Part shown: positions 7,248-16,465 of the stretch, in pieces
Layout: each line of letters opens with the position of its first letter
Numbering within the stretch: position 1 is the first letter of the stretch
Origin: Geodermatophilaceae bacterium NBWT11
Lineage (GTDB): Bacteria > Actinomycetota > Actinomycetes > Mycobacteriales > Geodermatophilaceae
Direction: 5' to 3'
Assembly: GCA_014218215.1 (NCBI GenBank)
Contig: CP043652.1
Span: 4,464,001 to 4,528,000 of the forward strand
Length of the DNA stretch: 64,000 bases
Program-made: the position numbers and the translations under genes
Notes under the pieces: generated by a model
Told to the model about the DNA's origin: nothing
The model's database searches: none
Seen by the model: the letters and a program-made list of their open reading frames with translations, nothing else

Positions 7248-9494
7248 ATGGCACGTCTGTTGTACCGACTCGGCGCCGGCGCCCACCGTCGCCGGCGCCT
7301 CGTCCTCGCGCTCTGGCTGGTCGTCCTGGCCCTCGGGGGCATCGGCGCCGTGACGCTGTCCGGACCCACGTCGGACACGTTCACGATCTCCGGCCAGGAG
7401 TCCAGCGACGCCCTCGCGGTGATCGAGCGCGACTTCGGCAGCGCGGCCGGCTCGGGCGCCAGCGCCCAGGTCGTCGTCCAGGCACCCGACGGGCAGACGC
7501 TGACCACCGGCGAGAACGCCGCCACCGTCACCACCCTCGTGGACTCCCTCGGCGGACTCACCGGTGTCACCTCGGCGACGAACCCCCTGGATGCGGCGAA
7601 CCCGACGGTGAACGCCGACCAGACCACCGGGTACAGCACCGTCACCTACTCCACCGCCCCGGAGGACGTCACGCCGGAGCAGAAGGACCAGCTGCTCGAC
7701 GCGGTGGACACCGCCCGGGACGCCGGGCTGACCGTGGAGATCGACGGCACGGCGTACAGCGCCGAGCCCCACACCCCCATCGGCGAGGTCGTCGGGGTCG
7801 TCCTGGCCCTGGTCGTGCTCACCTTCACGTTCGGGTCCCTGCTCGTCGCCGGGATGAACCTGGTGACCGCGCTCGTCGGGGTCGGCGTCGGCGTCGTGGG
7901 CATCACGATCGCCAGCGGCTTCACCGACCTGAGCTCCACCACTTCGGTGCTGGCGATCATGCTCGGCCTGGCCGTCGGCATCGACTACGCCCTGTTCATC
8001 ATCACCAGGTTCCGCCAGGAGCTCCGGCGCACAGGTGACGTGGCGACCTCCGTGGCGACCGCGGTGGGCACGGCCGGCTCGGCCGTCGTCGTCGCCGGAC
8101 TCACCGTCGTCATCGCCCTGGCCGGGCTGTCGGTCGTGGGCATCTCGTTCCTCACCGAGATGGGCCTGGGTGCCGCGTTCACCATCGTGGTCGCCGTGCT
8201 CGTCTCGCTCACCCTGGTGCCGGCCGTCCTCGGGTTCCTCGGCCGACGCGCACTGCCGGTCAAGGAGCGGGCGGCCTTCGACCACGCCGACAGCGGATCC
8301 CTCACCGGGACACCGACCGAGACCGACCCCATCGACACCTCCGCGGCAACGTCGACCGGACGGCTCGACCGGTGGGTCCACACCACCACCCGGCATCGCG
8401 TGCCGACGCTGGTCGTGGGAGTCGCGGCCCTCGGCGTGCTGGCCATCCCCGCGTTGTCCATGCAGACCACGCTCGTGGTCAGCCCCGAGGACGGCACCAC
8501 CCAGGCAGCCGCGCAGGACCTGCTCGCCGACGGGTTCGGCCCGGGCTTCAACGGCCCGTTGACCGTCCTGTTTACCGGTGCCGACGCGGCGGCCGCGCTG
8601 ACGGAGATCAGCCCGGCGGTCACCGCCCTGGACGACGTCGTCACCGTCACGGCGCCGGTCCCCGATGCCACCGGTGACGCAGCCCTGATGACGATCATCC
8701 CGGCGTCCGGACCCACGAGTGAGGCCACGGAGCAGCTGGTCGGCGATGTCCGGGCGCTGTTCGACAGCTCCACCAGCGGCGTGGAGACCTACGTGACCGG
8801 CACGACCGCGGTCAGCGTGGACGTGTCGGCCGGGTTGGACGACGCGTTGCCGGTCTACCTGGCTCTCGTGGTCGGCCTCGCCTTCGTGTTGCTGGTGCTG
8901 GTCTTCCGGTCGCTGCTCGTGCCGCTCGTGGGCGTGCTGGGCTTCCTGCTGACCGTCATCGCCGCCCTGGGTGCGACCGTGGCCGTCTTCCAGTGGGGTT
9001 GGCTGGCTGGCCTCATCGGGTTGTCGACGACCGGACCGATCGTGGCCATCGCCCCGATCCTGATGATCGGCATCCTGTTCGGCCTGGCCATGGACTACCA
9101 GGTCTTCCTGGTGTCCCGGATGCACGAGGCGCACGGGAGGGGTTCATCGGCCCTGGAGGCGGTGCACCTGGGCTTCAAGGGCGCGGCGAGCGTCGTCGTC
9201 GCGGCCGCCGCCATCATGTTCGCCGTGTTCGCCGGCTTCATCCCCGGTGGTGAGGCGGTCATCAAGTCCATCGGCTTCGCCCTCGCCATCGGTGTCCTCA
9301 TCGACGCCTTCGTCGTCCGGCTGGTCCTCGTGCCCGCCGCGCTGGCGCTGCTGGGAGAGCGCGCCTGGTGGCTCCCCCGCTGGCTGCAGTGGCTGCCGCA
9401 CCTCGACGTCGAGGGCACGTCGGTGGCCGACACCCCGGCAGCCGCGTCCGACGACCACGACGCCGAGCACCCGGCGGTCCCGGCCGGCGTCTGA
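7248..9494 (+). CDS. MMPL/RND-superfamily exporter
   Basis: A 748-residue membrane protein with the MmpL plan: one N-terminal helix (about 19-40), an extracytoplasmic domain, helices 2-6 (about 180-340), a second extracytoplasmic loop, and helices 8-12 (about 545-705). The motif GLAVGIDYALFIITRFRQEL and its counterpart GLAMDYQVFLVSRMHEAH are the conserved helix-4 and helix-10 proton-relay regions. Members export lipids or hydrophobic compounds using the proton gradient. The ATG at 7248 has GGTGGAGG about 10 bp upstream. TetR genes lie on both sides and an 18-bp hairpin follows. Confidence 0.92.
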   Translation: MARLLYRLGAGAHRRRRLVLALWLVVLALGGIGAVTLSGPTSDTFTISGQESSDALAVIERDFGSAAGSGASAQVVVQAPDGQTLTTGENAATVTTLVDSLGGLTGVTSATNPLDAANPTVNADQTTGYSTVTYSTAPEDVTPEQKDQLLDAVDTARDAGLTVEIDGTAYSAEPHTPIGEVVGVVLALVVLTFTFGSLLVAGMNLVTALVGVGVGVVGITIASGFTDLSSTTSVLAIMLGLAVGIDYALFIITRFRQELRRTGDVATSVATAVGTAGSAVVVAGLTVVIALAGLSVVGISFLTEMGLGAAFTIVVAVLVSLTLVPAVLGFLGRRALPVKERAAFDHADSGSLTGTPTETDPIDTSAATSTGRLDRWVHTTTRHRVPTLVVGVAALGVLAIPALSMQTTLVVSPEDGTTQAAAQDLLADGFGPGFNGPLTVLFTGADAAAALTEISPAVTALDDVVTVTAPVPDATGDAALMTIIPASGPTSEATEQLVGDVRALFDSSTSGVETYVTGTTAVSVDVSAGLDDALPVYLALVVGLAFVLLVLVFRSLLVPLVGVLGFLLTVIAALGATVAVFQWGWLAGLIGLSTTGPIVAIAPILMIGILFGLAMDYQVFLVSRMHEAHGRGSSALEAVHLGFKGAASVVVAAAAIMFAVFAGFIPGGEAVIKSIGFALAIGVLIDAFVVRLVLVPAALALLGERAWWLPRWLQWLPHLDVEGTSVADTPAAASDDHDAEHPAVPAGV

Positions 9495-9502
9495 CGCGCA
9501 GG

Positions 9503-9544
9503 CACGAGGACGGCCCCGGGCACCGGCCCGGGGCCGTCCTCGTG
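9503..9544. terminator. Bidirectional terminator
   Basis: A perfect 18-bp stem (9503-9520 with 9527-9544) and a CACCGG loop lie between the convergent MMPL and TetR genes and can serve both strands. Confidence 0.85.
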
Positions 9545-9548
9545 TCGG

Positions 9549-10247
9549 TCAGGCGTTGTCGTCGCCGACGACCGGGACCACCGCGTCCAGCTGCTGGGCC
9601 AGGCCGGCGATGCACACGTCCACCTCGAAGCCCCACTGCCCCGGGTCGATGCCCGGCTCGTCGATCGCAGCCAGCCGGCGGAGCGCCGGGAAGTCGTCGG
9701 CCGCCTGCCGCAGCACCGCGACCTGGGCCCGGCTCGCGGACACCCCCGGGTCCCGCGAACCGGTCCCGGTCGCCTCCCGGAGAGCGTCCCTCCCCGATGC
9801 GGTGGCCTGGGAGGAGATCGACCGGAGGCACCGGGCGACGGTCCGCACCGGGAAGCCGCTGTCCAGGAGCACCTGGATGAGGTCGTCCACCGGGCGCAGC
9901 GTGGCACCCAGCGACGCATGCTGGAGGTGGAAGTGCGGCGCCAACGGACCCATCTGCAGCACGGCAGCACGCACACCGTCCGCGTAGACCCGGACGGCCT
10001 CCTGCCAGGTGCCGGCGCGGGCGACGTCCAACCGGGCCATCACCTCCGCGAAGACGTCGGCGGCGACCAGCTCCAGCAGCCCGTCGCGGTCGCTGACGTG
10101 GTAGTTCAGGGTCTTGCGGTCCACGCCGAGGGCGTCGGCGACCACCTGCATGGTGAGTGTCTCGGCCGGGATGGCGCGTGCTGCCGCGACGATGCGAGCC
10201 CGGTCGACGAGCGGTGGTCGACCGCGTCGGCGGGGTTCGTCGGTCAC
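9549..10247 (-). CDS. TetR-family regulator, last gene of the SGNH-FUSC operon
   Basis: A 232-residue TetR protein beginning with a basic arm (RRRGRPPLVDRARIV) and an HTH ending in LGVDRKTLNYHVSDRDGLLE. This HTH wording is shared with the two TetR proteins of the glycoside region (15.5 and 20.4 kb), so the three are likely paralogs. The GTG start overlaps the FUSC stop by four bases, so it is probably translated from the same message and may autoregulate the operon. Confidence 0.87.
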   Translation of the reverse strand: MTDEPRRRGRPPLVDRARIVAAARAIPAETLTMQVVADALGVDRKTLNYHVSDRDGLLELVAADVFAEVMARLDVARAGTWQEAVRVYADGVRAAVLQMGPLAPHFHLQHASLGATLRPVDDLIQVLLDSGFPVRTVARCLRSISSQATASGRDALREATGTGSRDPGVSASRAQVAVLRQAADDFPALRRLAAIDEPGIDPGQWGFEVDVCIAGLAQQLDAVVPVVGDDNA

Positions 10248-12109
10248 GCCGCACCCCCCGGTCGGTCCAGCGCGGCCCGGCGGGCGGCGACCTGCTCGGC
10301 GAGGACGGTGAGCACGCCGGGACCGGCCCCGGTGGGCGACGGGGAGACTTCGGGCTCGTGGTCGACCGGCCCGCCGTGTCCCAGCGCAGCCAGGGCACCG
10401 TCGACATCCCGCCGGTCCACCACCCGGCCGGCCACGCCGACCCGGCCCAGCAGGGTCAGAGCCGTGAGGTCGCGCAGTCCCGCGCCGAGTGCGTCCAGCT
10501 CAGCGGCCTGAGCGTCCGTGAGGTCGTCGTCGTCGGGGACCAGTTGCCGGCGGGTGAGCACGGCGGTGCGCTGCACCTCGAGCCCTCGCTCCCGGTCCGA
10601 GGAATTGCCCTCCACCGACGTGCTGAGCACCGCGGCCGTTGCGGCCACGGCGTCGCTCACCCGCTCGGACAGCGGTCGACCCCGGACACCGGGGATCACG
10701 GCGAAGCCCAGGACGACCCCGATGAGCACGGCGATCAGGGAGAGGACGACGTACTCGACCAACGTGGCTGCGGGATCGAGGTCACGCAGAGACGAGTTCA
10801 GCCCGACGCTCATGCACAGCAGACCGGCGTAGCCGATGACCGGGCGGGCGGTGAGGTACCAGAGGGCGACGACCAACGAGACCAGCGCCACCGGGAGGAG
10901 GACGCCCTCGGGGACCAGGAAGACGATGCCCACGGCCAGGACCACACCGACGACGAGTCCGGTGATCCGGGGACGGGCCTTGGCCAGCGTCGCCGTCCAG
11001 CTCGTCTGCAGGATGCCGAAGGTGGTCAGCAACAGCGTCGGCACGAGGGGGTCGCCAGCATCCAGTCGGGTGGACAGCAGGAGCGCGAGCAGCACGCCCA
11101 CGGCCGTCCGGGCGGCGTGCCGCAGCTGGATCGACCGGAAGCCCACGCCGGCGCCGAGCGCGATCTGGGCGCGTGCGCCGCGGGTGACCTCGTCGGAGAG
11201 CTCGACGCGCGTGTCGTCCCGGCCGCGCGTCGCCGCCTCGGCGGTGTCCAACGCAGCCCTGCACTCCTCCACCAACCGGGACAACGCCTGGGGCAGTGCG
11301 TACTCGTCGGACGATGAGGCGGAGGGCACGTCGGCGCCCCCTGTCGCGGGCTCCTTGGCCCGGACGGCCTCGGACAGGCGGCCCACCCGCTCGGTCAGGT
11401 CGGTGCCGGCCCGGTCGAACGCCGCACGTCCGGCGGCCGGGACGGTGCCTGCCAGAGCGTCCAGTGACCGTCGGGCGAGCCGGTAGCGGACCGCTCCCCC
11501 GAGCACGTCCATGGTCCAGCGACGCGGGTCGGCCAACCAGCTGTCCAAGGCTGCGGTGACATCGGGCTCGGAGTCGTCCAGCACGGCGGCAACCGCCGTC
11601 CGGGTGGCCTTGCCCGGATCGCCGATCCCCATGAGGAGCCGCAGCACGACGGCGACGACCAGGCCGGCGAGGGCGCCGATCACCAGCTGCGTCAGGGTCA
11701 CGGCTCCGGTCAGCGGGATGCTGTAGGCCATCAGAGGCAGCATCCCGACACCCAGACCCGCCGTCCGGAAGCGCGGTCCCCGCAGCGGCAGCAACGCCGC
11801 CACGACGACCAGCACGACGATGACGGCGATGGCGGCCGGTCGGGAGACCTCGGCCAGCGCGCGGGGAGCGACGGCGGCCACCACGAGCAGCGGGGCGAAG
11901 AGCGCCATGCTGCGCAGGTCGGACCACAGCGGACCCGTCGCGCAGATCAACAGCCCGAACAGGGCGACGAAGGCACCGATGAGAGCGGCCGGCCCCGCCC
12001 CGGTCAGCGTGCCCAGCACCATGGCCGGGGCCAGAGCCATGATCAGCAGCACCAGCAGCTGGGGGCTCCCCTTCGGCGCGGCGCCGGTCGTCTGGACGGG
12101 CGTGGTCAC
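10244..12109 (-). CDS. FUSC-family inner-membrane transporter
   Basis: A 621-residue protein with two blocks of about six hydrophobic helices (residues 15-165 and 340-485), each followed by a long hydrophilic helical segment. This is the plan of the FUSC/aromatic-acid-exporter (AaeB, YccS) superfamily. Such proteins export aromatic acids or related toxic small molecules. The GTG at 12109 has a GGGGAGA site 5 bp upstream. It sits between an SGNH hydrolase (60 bp upstream) and a TetR (4-bp overlap), suggesting an inducible export or detoxification operon. Confidence 0.82.
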   Translation of the reverse strand: MTTPVQTTGAAPKGSPQLLVLLIMALAPAMVLGTLTGAGPAALIGAFVALFGLLICATGPLWSDLRSMALFAPLLVVAAVAPRALAEVSRPAAIAVIVVLVVVAALLPLRGPRFRTAGLGVGMLPLMAYSIPLTGAVTLTQLVIGALAGLVVAVVLRLLMGIGDPGKATRTAVAAVLDDSEPDVTAALDSWLADPRRWTMDVLGGAVRYRLARRSLDALAGTVPAAGRAAFDRAGTDLTERVGRLSEAVRAKEPATGGADVPSASSSDEYALPQALSRLVEECRAALDTAEAATRGRDDTRVELSDEVTRGARAQIALGAGVGFRSIQLRHAARTAVGVLLALLLSTRLDAGDPLVPTLLLTTFGILQTSWTATLAKARPRITGLVVGVVLAVGIVFLVPEGVLLPVALVSLVVALWYLTARPVIGYAGLLCMSVGLNSSLRDLDPAATLVEYVVLSLIAVLIGVVLGFAVIPGVRGRPLSERVSDAVAATAAVLSTSVEGNSSDRERGLEVQRTAVLTRRQLVPDDDDLTDAQAAELDALGAGLRDLTALTLLGRVGVAGRVVDRRDVDGALAALGHGGPVDHEPEVSPSPTGAGPGVLTVLAEQVAARRAALDRPGGAA

Positions 12110-12169
12110 GACGTCTCCCCCTGTGCGATCACGTGGACATGGTGGACCAGACGGCGGACTGCCGTCGGC

Positions 12170-12826
12170 TCAGCCGGTGAATCGGGCGAGCTCGGGCCGG
12201 AGGACCTCGACCCAGGCGGCGTAGCCGGCGCCGTTGAGGTGGATGCGGTCGGCGGACAGGTCCTGCCGGAGATCCCCGGCGTCGTCCACGAGCGCGTGGG
12301 TCAGGTCGAGGAACGTCACGTGGGTCGTCTCCTCGGCCAGGGCGCGGTAGGCGCGGTTGAGCACCCCGATGTCGGCCCGGTACCGGTGGGTGCGCGGCAT
12401 GACGCTCTGCAGCACGACCGGCGTCCCCGGCGCACGGTCCTCGATCGCCGCCAGGAGCGCACGGACGTTGGCGACGATGTCCTGCAGTGCGACGCCGATG
12501 GTCAGGTCGTTGGTCCCGATCAGCAGAAACACGGCCACCGGATCGTGCACCGCCGTGTCCACCCGGGCGAGCAGGTCGGCGGAGGTGTCACCGCTGATCC
12601 CCCGGTTCAGCACCGGGCGCCCCGCGAACCACTCCTCCCAGACCCCGAGCTGGGTGATGCTGTCGCCGAGCATGACGACGTGACCGGCGGGTGTGGGCAG
12701 CTGCGCGAACTGCGAGGCGCGCATTGCCTTCGACGGGCCCACCAAGCGCTCGGTCAGCGCTCGCGCGATCGGGGTCACGGCCCTGCGGATGCGTCCGGGG
12801 CGGAAGCCCGGGGTCTGGTCGGGCAC
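12170..12826 (-). CDS. SGNH/GDSL-type esterase
   Basis: A 218-residue SGNH hydrolase. Block I is VVMLGDSIT (nucleophile Ser near residue 54), block II has the Gly in RGISGDTSADLL, block III is LLIGTNDLT, and block V is DRIHLNGAGY, with the catalytic Asp and His. No signal peptide is evident, so it is probably cytoplasmic. It resembles acetylesterase or lysophospholipase-type members. It is the first gene of the SGNH-FUSC-TetR unit and may deacylate a compound linked to the exporter's substrate. Confidence 0.85.
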   Translation of the reverse strand: MPDQTPGFRPGRIRRAVTPIARALTERLVGPSKAMRASQFAQLPTPAGHVVMLGDSITQLGVWEEWFAGRPVLNRGISGDTSADLLARVDTAVHDPVAVFLLIGTNDLTIGVALQDIVANVRALLAAIEDRAPGTPVVLQSVMPRTHRYRADIGVLNRAYRALAEETTHVTFLDLTHALVDDAGDLRQDLSADRIHLNGAGYAAWVEVLRPELARFTG

Positions 12827-12865
12827 GGGGAGGTCCTCCTGGTCGGTGGGTGGGCGAGATGCTGT

Positions 12866-12904
12866 TGAGCCGGCCGGGGTGCACGGAACACCCCGGCCGG
12901 CTCA
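12866..12904 (-). terminator. Terminator after the GH3 gene
   Basis: A perfect 16-bp stem (12866-12881 with 12889-12904) and a 7-base loop, located 37 bp beyond the GH3 stop and before the SGNH gene. It separates the glycosidase from the SGNH-FUSC operon. Confidence 0.8.
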
Positions 12905-12940
12905 CCCCGTGAGGATGGACGGGCCTCCGCGCCGGGGCGG

Positions 12941-15352
12941 TCAGCGCGTCGCGGTCACCTCGACCCCGGAGAAGAAGCTCCGCTCGCTCGAGCGGAGCTC
13001 GGTGCGCTCGCCGGTCACGGCGAACGAGCCGGTCAGCGGGAGGTCCTCCGAGGACGTCCCGACGAACACCTCGGTACGACCGGGGTCGACCGAGAAGCCG
13101 CCCTGGGCGTTGGTGTGGCCGAGCTGACTGGCCGCGAGCGAGAAGACCACCCGTCGACTCTCACCGGGCTGCAGCTCGACCCGGGAGAACCCGGCCAGCG
13201 TCTGGGCGGCGCGGGTCACGCCACTCGTCCGGATGCCCAGGTAGAGCTGCACGACCTCGGCACCGGACCGCGCACCCGTGTTGGTCACGGTGGCGGCGAC
13301 CGTCGTCCCGCCCGTGGTGTCGATCGACTCCGCACCGATCTCGAGGTCGGTGAGGTCGAAGGTCGTGTAGCTCAGCCCGTGGCCGAAGGGGTACAGCGGG
13401 GTGGCCGGGCCGTCGATGTAGTGCTGACCGAACGGCGTGTGGCTGCGGTACCCGCTCGCGCTGCGCTGGTGGTGGAAGACGGGCAGCTGCCCCTGGTGCC
13501 GGGGCAGCGTGAAGGGCAGCTTCCCGCCGGGGTTGAGCTCGCCGACCAGGACCCGACTCATCGCCACCAGCCCGCCGACCCCGTTGTAGGAGGCCGACAC
13601 GATCGCCCGGGCGTCGAGCAGGGCCGGGGGCAGCACGTAGGGGCGCCCCTGCACGAGCACCACGACCGTGGGCTTCCCCAGCGCGGTGACGGCGTCGACC
13701 AGCCGCCGCTGCACCTCGGGCAGCTCGATGCTCAGCGAGTCGCTCGCCTCGCCCTCGGTGCGGTCACCGACGAACCAGGCACTGGCACCACCCACGGCCA
13801 GGACGACCACGTCGGCCGCGCGGGCCGCGGACACCGCCCGCTCGAATGCCTCCTCGCCGAGGTCGGCCACGATGCCGGTCCCCGCCTCGGCGACCACGGT
13901 GAGGCCGCGGTCGCCGAGCTCCTCGGCCAGTCCGCGGACGCCGTAGTGGTCCCGGACCCACTCCTCCTGGGTCAGCGGCTTGGCGGTCGAGGTGTCGGCC
14001 GTCGGGAGGTAGTCCTCCATGCCGACCATGTTGTTGAAGCCGCCCTGGGCCATGAACAGGCCCACAGACCGGGCTGCCGGGAACGAGTAGGCGCCGTACT
14101 GCAGCGCGGCGGCGTCGGCGTGCGGGCCCACGACGGCCACGGAACCCGCGTCGGGGCCCAGCGGGAGGAGGCCGTCGTTCTTCAGCAGGGTGACCGAGCG
14201 GTCGGCCATCTCCTGCGCCAGCTCGCGCCCCTCGGCAGCGACGGCAGCGAGGTCGATGGACTCCTGCGCGTAGGGCTGCTCGAAGAGGCCGAGCTCGAAC
14301 TTCGCGGTGAGCAGCCGCAGGACCGAGGGGTCCAGCAGGTCCTCGGCGATCCGGCCGGCGTGCACCTCGGCCGCGAGCGTCGACCCGTAGGACCACGGGG
14401 AGGGCAGCTCGAGGTCCAGGCCGGCTTCGAGACCGAGCCGGGCGGCCTCGGCGGCATCGACCGCGGCCAGCGCCCGGTCCACGACGTGCTGGAAGGAGAT
14501 GTAGTCCGAGGAGACGTATCCCTGGAACTCGAGGGTGGTGCGGAGGAGATCGGTCAGCAGCTCGCGGGAGATGGCGGCCGGCACGCCGTCGACCTCGGAG
14601 TAGGTGTTCATGACCGAGCGCAGACCGCCCAGCTGGATGGCCGCCTCGAAGGGCAGCGCGAAGACGTCGCGGATGCGCCGGGAGCCCGCCTCGACGTTGG
14701 CCGAGTTGAGACCTCCCTCGGAGGCGCCGTAGCCCAGGAAGTGCTTGCCGGTGGCCACCACGCCGTCGGACAGACCGGCGCCCTGCAGGCCGGTCACGTA
14801 CGCGGTGCCGAAGGCCGCGACGAGGTAGGGGTCCTCGCCGTAGGTCTCGTGCACCCGGCCCCAGCGAGGCTCCAGCGAGACGTCGAAGACCGGCCCGAGT
14901 GCCTGGCTCATCCCCAGCCGGCGCATCTGCTGCCGGACCACGTCGCCCATCTGCTGGCTCAGCTCGGGGCTCCACGTGGCCGCGACCCCCGACTGGGTCG
15001 GGAAGACGACGTGCCCGGGTGCCTGCAGGCCGGCGATGGCCTCGTTGTGGAAGACCGCCGGCACGCCGAGCCGGGTGTTCTCGACCAGGTGGCGCTGGAT
15101 CAGGTTGATCTCGTCGGCGATGCGCTGCGGCGTCGTCCCACCGGTCGACGTCAGCGGGGCCACCTGGCCGATGCCGTGACCCAGCACCTGCTCGACGGTG
15201 TCGGCGCGGAGGCCGTCAGGGCCGAGCACGGACGGCGGCATGATGCAGGTCAACTGCTGCGCCTTCTCCTCGACGGTCATCTCCTCGAGCAGCGCCTGGG
15301 CGCGCTCGTGCGCGGACAGCGAGGCGTCTCGGAAGCGGGTCAGGTCGGACAT
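12941..15352 (-). CDS. GH3 beta-glucosidase/beta-xylosidase with FnIII-like tail
   Basis: An 803-residue glycoside hydrolase family 3 enzyme. The N-terminal barrel holds GKHFLGYGASEGG and the nucleophile in VSSDYISF (Asp283). The middle alpha/beta sandwich runs to about residue 660, followed by a fibronectin-III-like domain ending near FVGTSSEDLPLTG. No signal peptide is visible, so it acts inside the cell on imported glycosides. The ATG at 15352 follows GAAGGAGT, although the frame remains open well upstream. Its promoter region (15382-15427) carries the TTTCC...GGAAA operator shared with the transport genes. Sugar specificity (glucose, xylose or other) is not certain. Confidence 0.92.
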   Translation of the reverse strand: MSDLTRFRDASLSAHERAQALLEEMTVEEKAQQLTCIMPPSVLGPDGLRADTVEQVLGHGIGQVAPLTSTGGTTPQRIADEINLIQRHLVENTRLGVPAVFHNEAIAGLQAPGHVVFPTQSGVAATWSPELSQQMGDVVRQQMRRLGMSQALGPVFDVSLEPRWGRVHETYGEDPYLVAAFGTAYVTGLQGAGLSDGVVATGKHFLGYGASEGGLNSANVEAGSRRIRDVFALPFEAAIQLGGLRSVMNTYSEVDGVPAAISRELLTDLLRTTLEFQGYVSSDYISFQHVVDRALAAVDAAEAARLGLEAGLDLELPSPWSYGSTLAAEVHAGRIAEDLLDPSVLRLLTAKFELGLFEQPYAQESIDLAAVAAEGRELAQEMADRSVTLLKNDGLLPLGPDAGSVAVVGPHADAAALQYGAYSFPAARSVGLFMAQGGFNNMVGMEDYLPTADTSTAKPLTQEEWVRDHYGVRGLAEELGDRGLTVVAEAGTGIVADLGEEAFERAVSAARAADVVVLAVGGASAWFVGDRTEGEASDSLSIELPEVQRRLVDAVTALGKPTVVVLVQGRPYVLPPALLDARAIVSASYNGVGGLVAMSRVLVGELNPGGKLPFTLPRHQGQLPVFHHQRSASGYRSHTPFGQHYIDGPATPLYPFGHGLSYTTFDLTDLEIGAESIDTTGGTTVAATVTNTGARSGAEVVQLYLGIRTSGVTRAAQTLAGFSRVELQPGESRRVVFSLAASQLGHTNAQGGFSVDPGRTEVFVGTSSEDLPLTGSFAVTGERTELRSSERSFFSGVEVTATR

Positions 15353-15381
15353 TCGGGACTCCTTCGTCGCGGCGGGCTCAA

Positions 15382-15427
15382 TTTCCCCCGTGCGTGGAAA
15401 AGTACGGCCCGTGCCAGGATCGTGCAA
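15382..15427 (-). promoter_or_regulatory. GH3 promoter with TTTCC/GGAAA operator
   Basis: Reading the minus strand, TTGCAC (15422-15427), a 17-bp spacer and TACTTT (15399-15404) form a promoter for the GH3 gene. A symmetrical element TTTCC...GGAAA (15382-15400) overlaps the -10. Its core resembles the operator at 16364-16384 in front of the first MFS carrier, with which it shares an ACGC centre. Confidence 0.65.
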
Positions 15428-15547
15428 GGTCCTGCACCCGCGGGTCGCCGTCCCACCGAACGCCCGACACCCGCCGCCTACGATGCTCGGGGCGTCGGCA
15501 GCTGTCCGACCGCGGTGCCCAGGACCGCATGATCGAGACGAGGTCCG

Positions 15548-16246
15548 GTGGCTGCTCAGCACGGGGAAGGCACCCCGCGGACCGCGGGTGACGGCACCCC
15601 CCGTCGAGGCCGTGGTCGCCCCCCGCGGGTGTCCCGCGCCTCGATCATCGAAGCCGCCCGCGGCGTACCGGCCGAGGACCTGTCGGTCCAGGCGGTCGCC
15701 ACCCGGCTGGGCGTGGACCGGTCCACCATCACCTACCACTTCGCCGACCGGGACGAGCTCTTCGCGACGCTCGCCTCCGTCGTCCTGGGCTCCGAGCTCG
15801 CCGCCCTGACCCCGCCGACGAGCGACCGGTGGCAGGACTGGGTGGCGAGCTACGCCACCGGCGTCTACGACGCCCTGGTCCGGCACTCGGCCGTCGCCGT
15901 CTACGTGCGCATGCCCCTGGGCATCGACGCCGCGTCGCTGACCCCGGTGGAGAGCCTGGTGCAGAAGCTGGCCGCGGCCGGGTTCCCCGACGAGACCATC
16001 GGGCACGCGGTGGCGTACATCAGCGAGGTCGTGCACGCCGTCGCCCAGAACCAGGTCCTGGTCGCCCGCGGGCGGCACCCGCAGGAGGCAGAGCTCACCC
16101 GGTACCTCGACGGCCAGGGCGAGGACGTCGCCCCCGGCCTGCGCCGACTGGCCCGAGGCGACCTCCTGGGTCGCCCGGACCACGTGGACTTCGCCATCCG
16201 CGCCCTCGTGGCCGGCCTGGAAGCGCAGCTCTCACACCGGTCCTGA
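15548..16246 (+). CDS. TetR-family regulator of glycoside module 1
   Basis: A 232-residue TetR protein with a basic N-terminal arm (RGRGRPPRVSRASIIEAARG) and an HTH ending LGVDRSTITYHFADRDELFA. It is divergent from the GH3 gene and precedes the first sugar-type MFS carrier. Both neighbouring promoters carry a long TTTCC...GGAAA operator, so it is the best candidate regulator for them. The GTG at 15548 is assumed; the ribosome site is weak. It is paralogous to the regulator at 20428 and similar to that at 10247. Confidence 0.85.
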   Translation: MAAQHGEGTPRTAGDGTPRRGRGRPPRVSRASIIEAARGVPAEDLSVQAVATRLGVDRSTITYHFADRDELFATLASVVLGSELAALTPPTSDRWQDWVASYATGVYDALVRHSAVAVYVRMPLGIDAASLTPVESLVQKLAAAGFPDETIGHAVAYISEVVHAVAQNQVLVARGRHPQEAELTRYLDGQGEDVAPGLRRLARGDLLGRPDHVDFAIRALVAGLEAQLSHRS

Positions 16247-16336
16247 CGCCCGTCGGGGACGACGACGGCAGCGAGCAGGCGCGGTCGGGGAGTGGCCGTC
16301 GCACGGGCGGACCGGACGAGTCTCCCGGCGTGCCCC

Positions 16337-16384
16337 TTGCTGTCCAGGTGAGACATCCCCTACTTTCCCCACACGCGTGGGAAA
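16337..16384 (+). promoter_or_regulatory. Promoter and operator of MFS carrier 1
   Basis: TTGCTG (16337-16342), an 18-bp spacer and TACTTT (16361-16366) form a promoter. An imperfect palindrome of TTTCCCC and GGGAAAA arms around ACACGCGT (16364-16384) begins inside the -10, so a bound repressor would block RNA polymerase. Confidence 0.7.
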
Positions 16385-16465
16385 AGAGTGGAGCAGGCCG
16401 TCCAGGCCCGGACTCCCGGTCCTCCCCCGCCCCTCAGAGCCCTCGGACACCGGAGTTCACCCCTG

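Noticed and set aside
7227-9134. Minus-strand frame of 635 codons opposite the MMPL exporter
   Set aside because: Low-complexity Gly/Asp/Arg/His sequence without motifs; shadow of the MMPL codon pattern.
12941-16183. Apparent 1080-residue extended GH3 protein
   Set aside because: The upstream part is antisense to the TetR gene; ATG 15352 has a good ribosome site and family-normal length.
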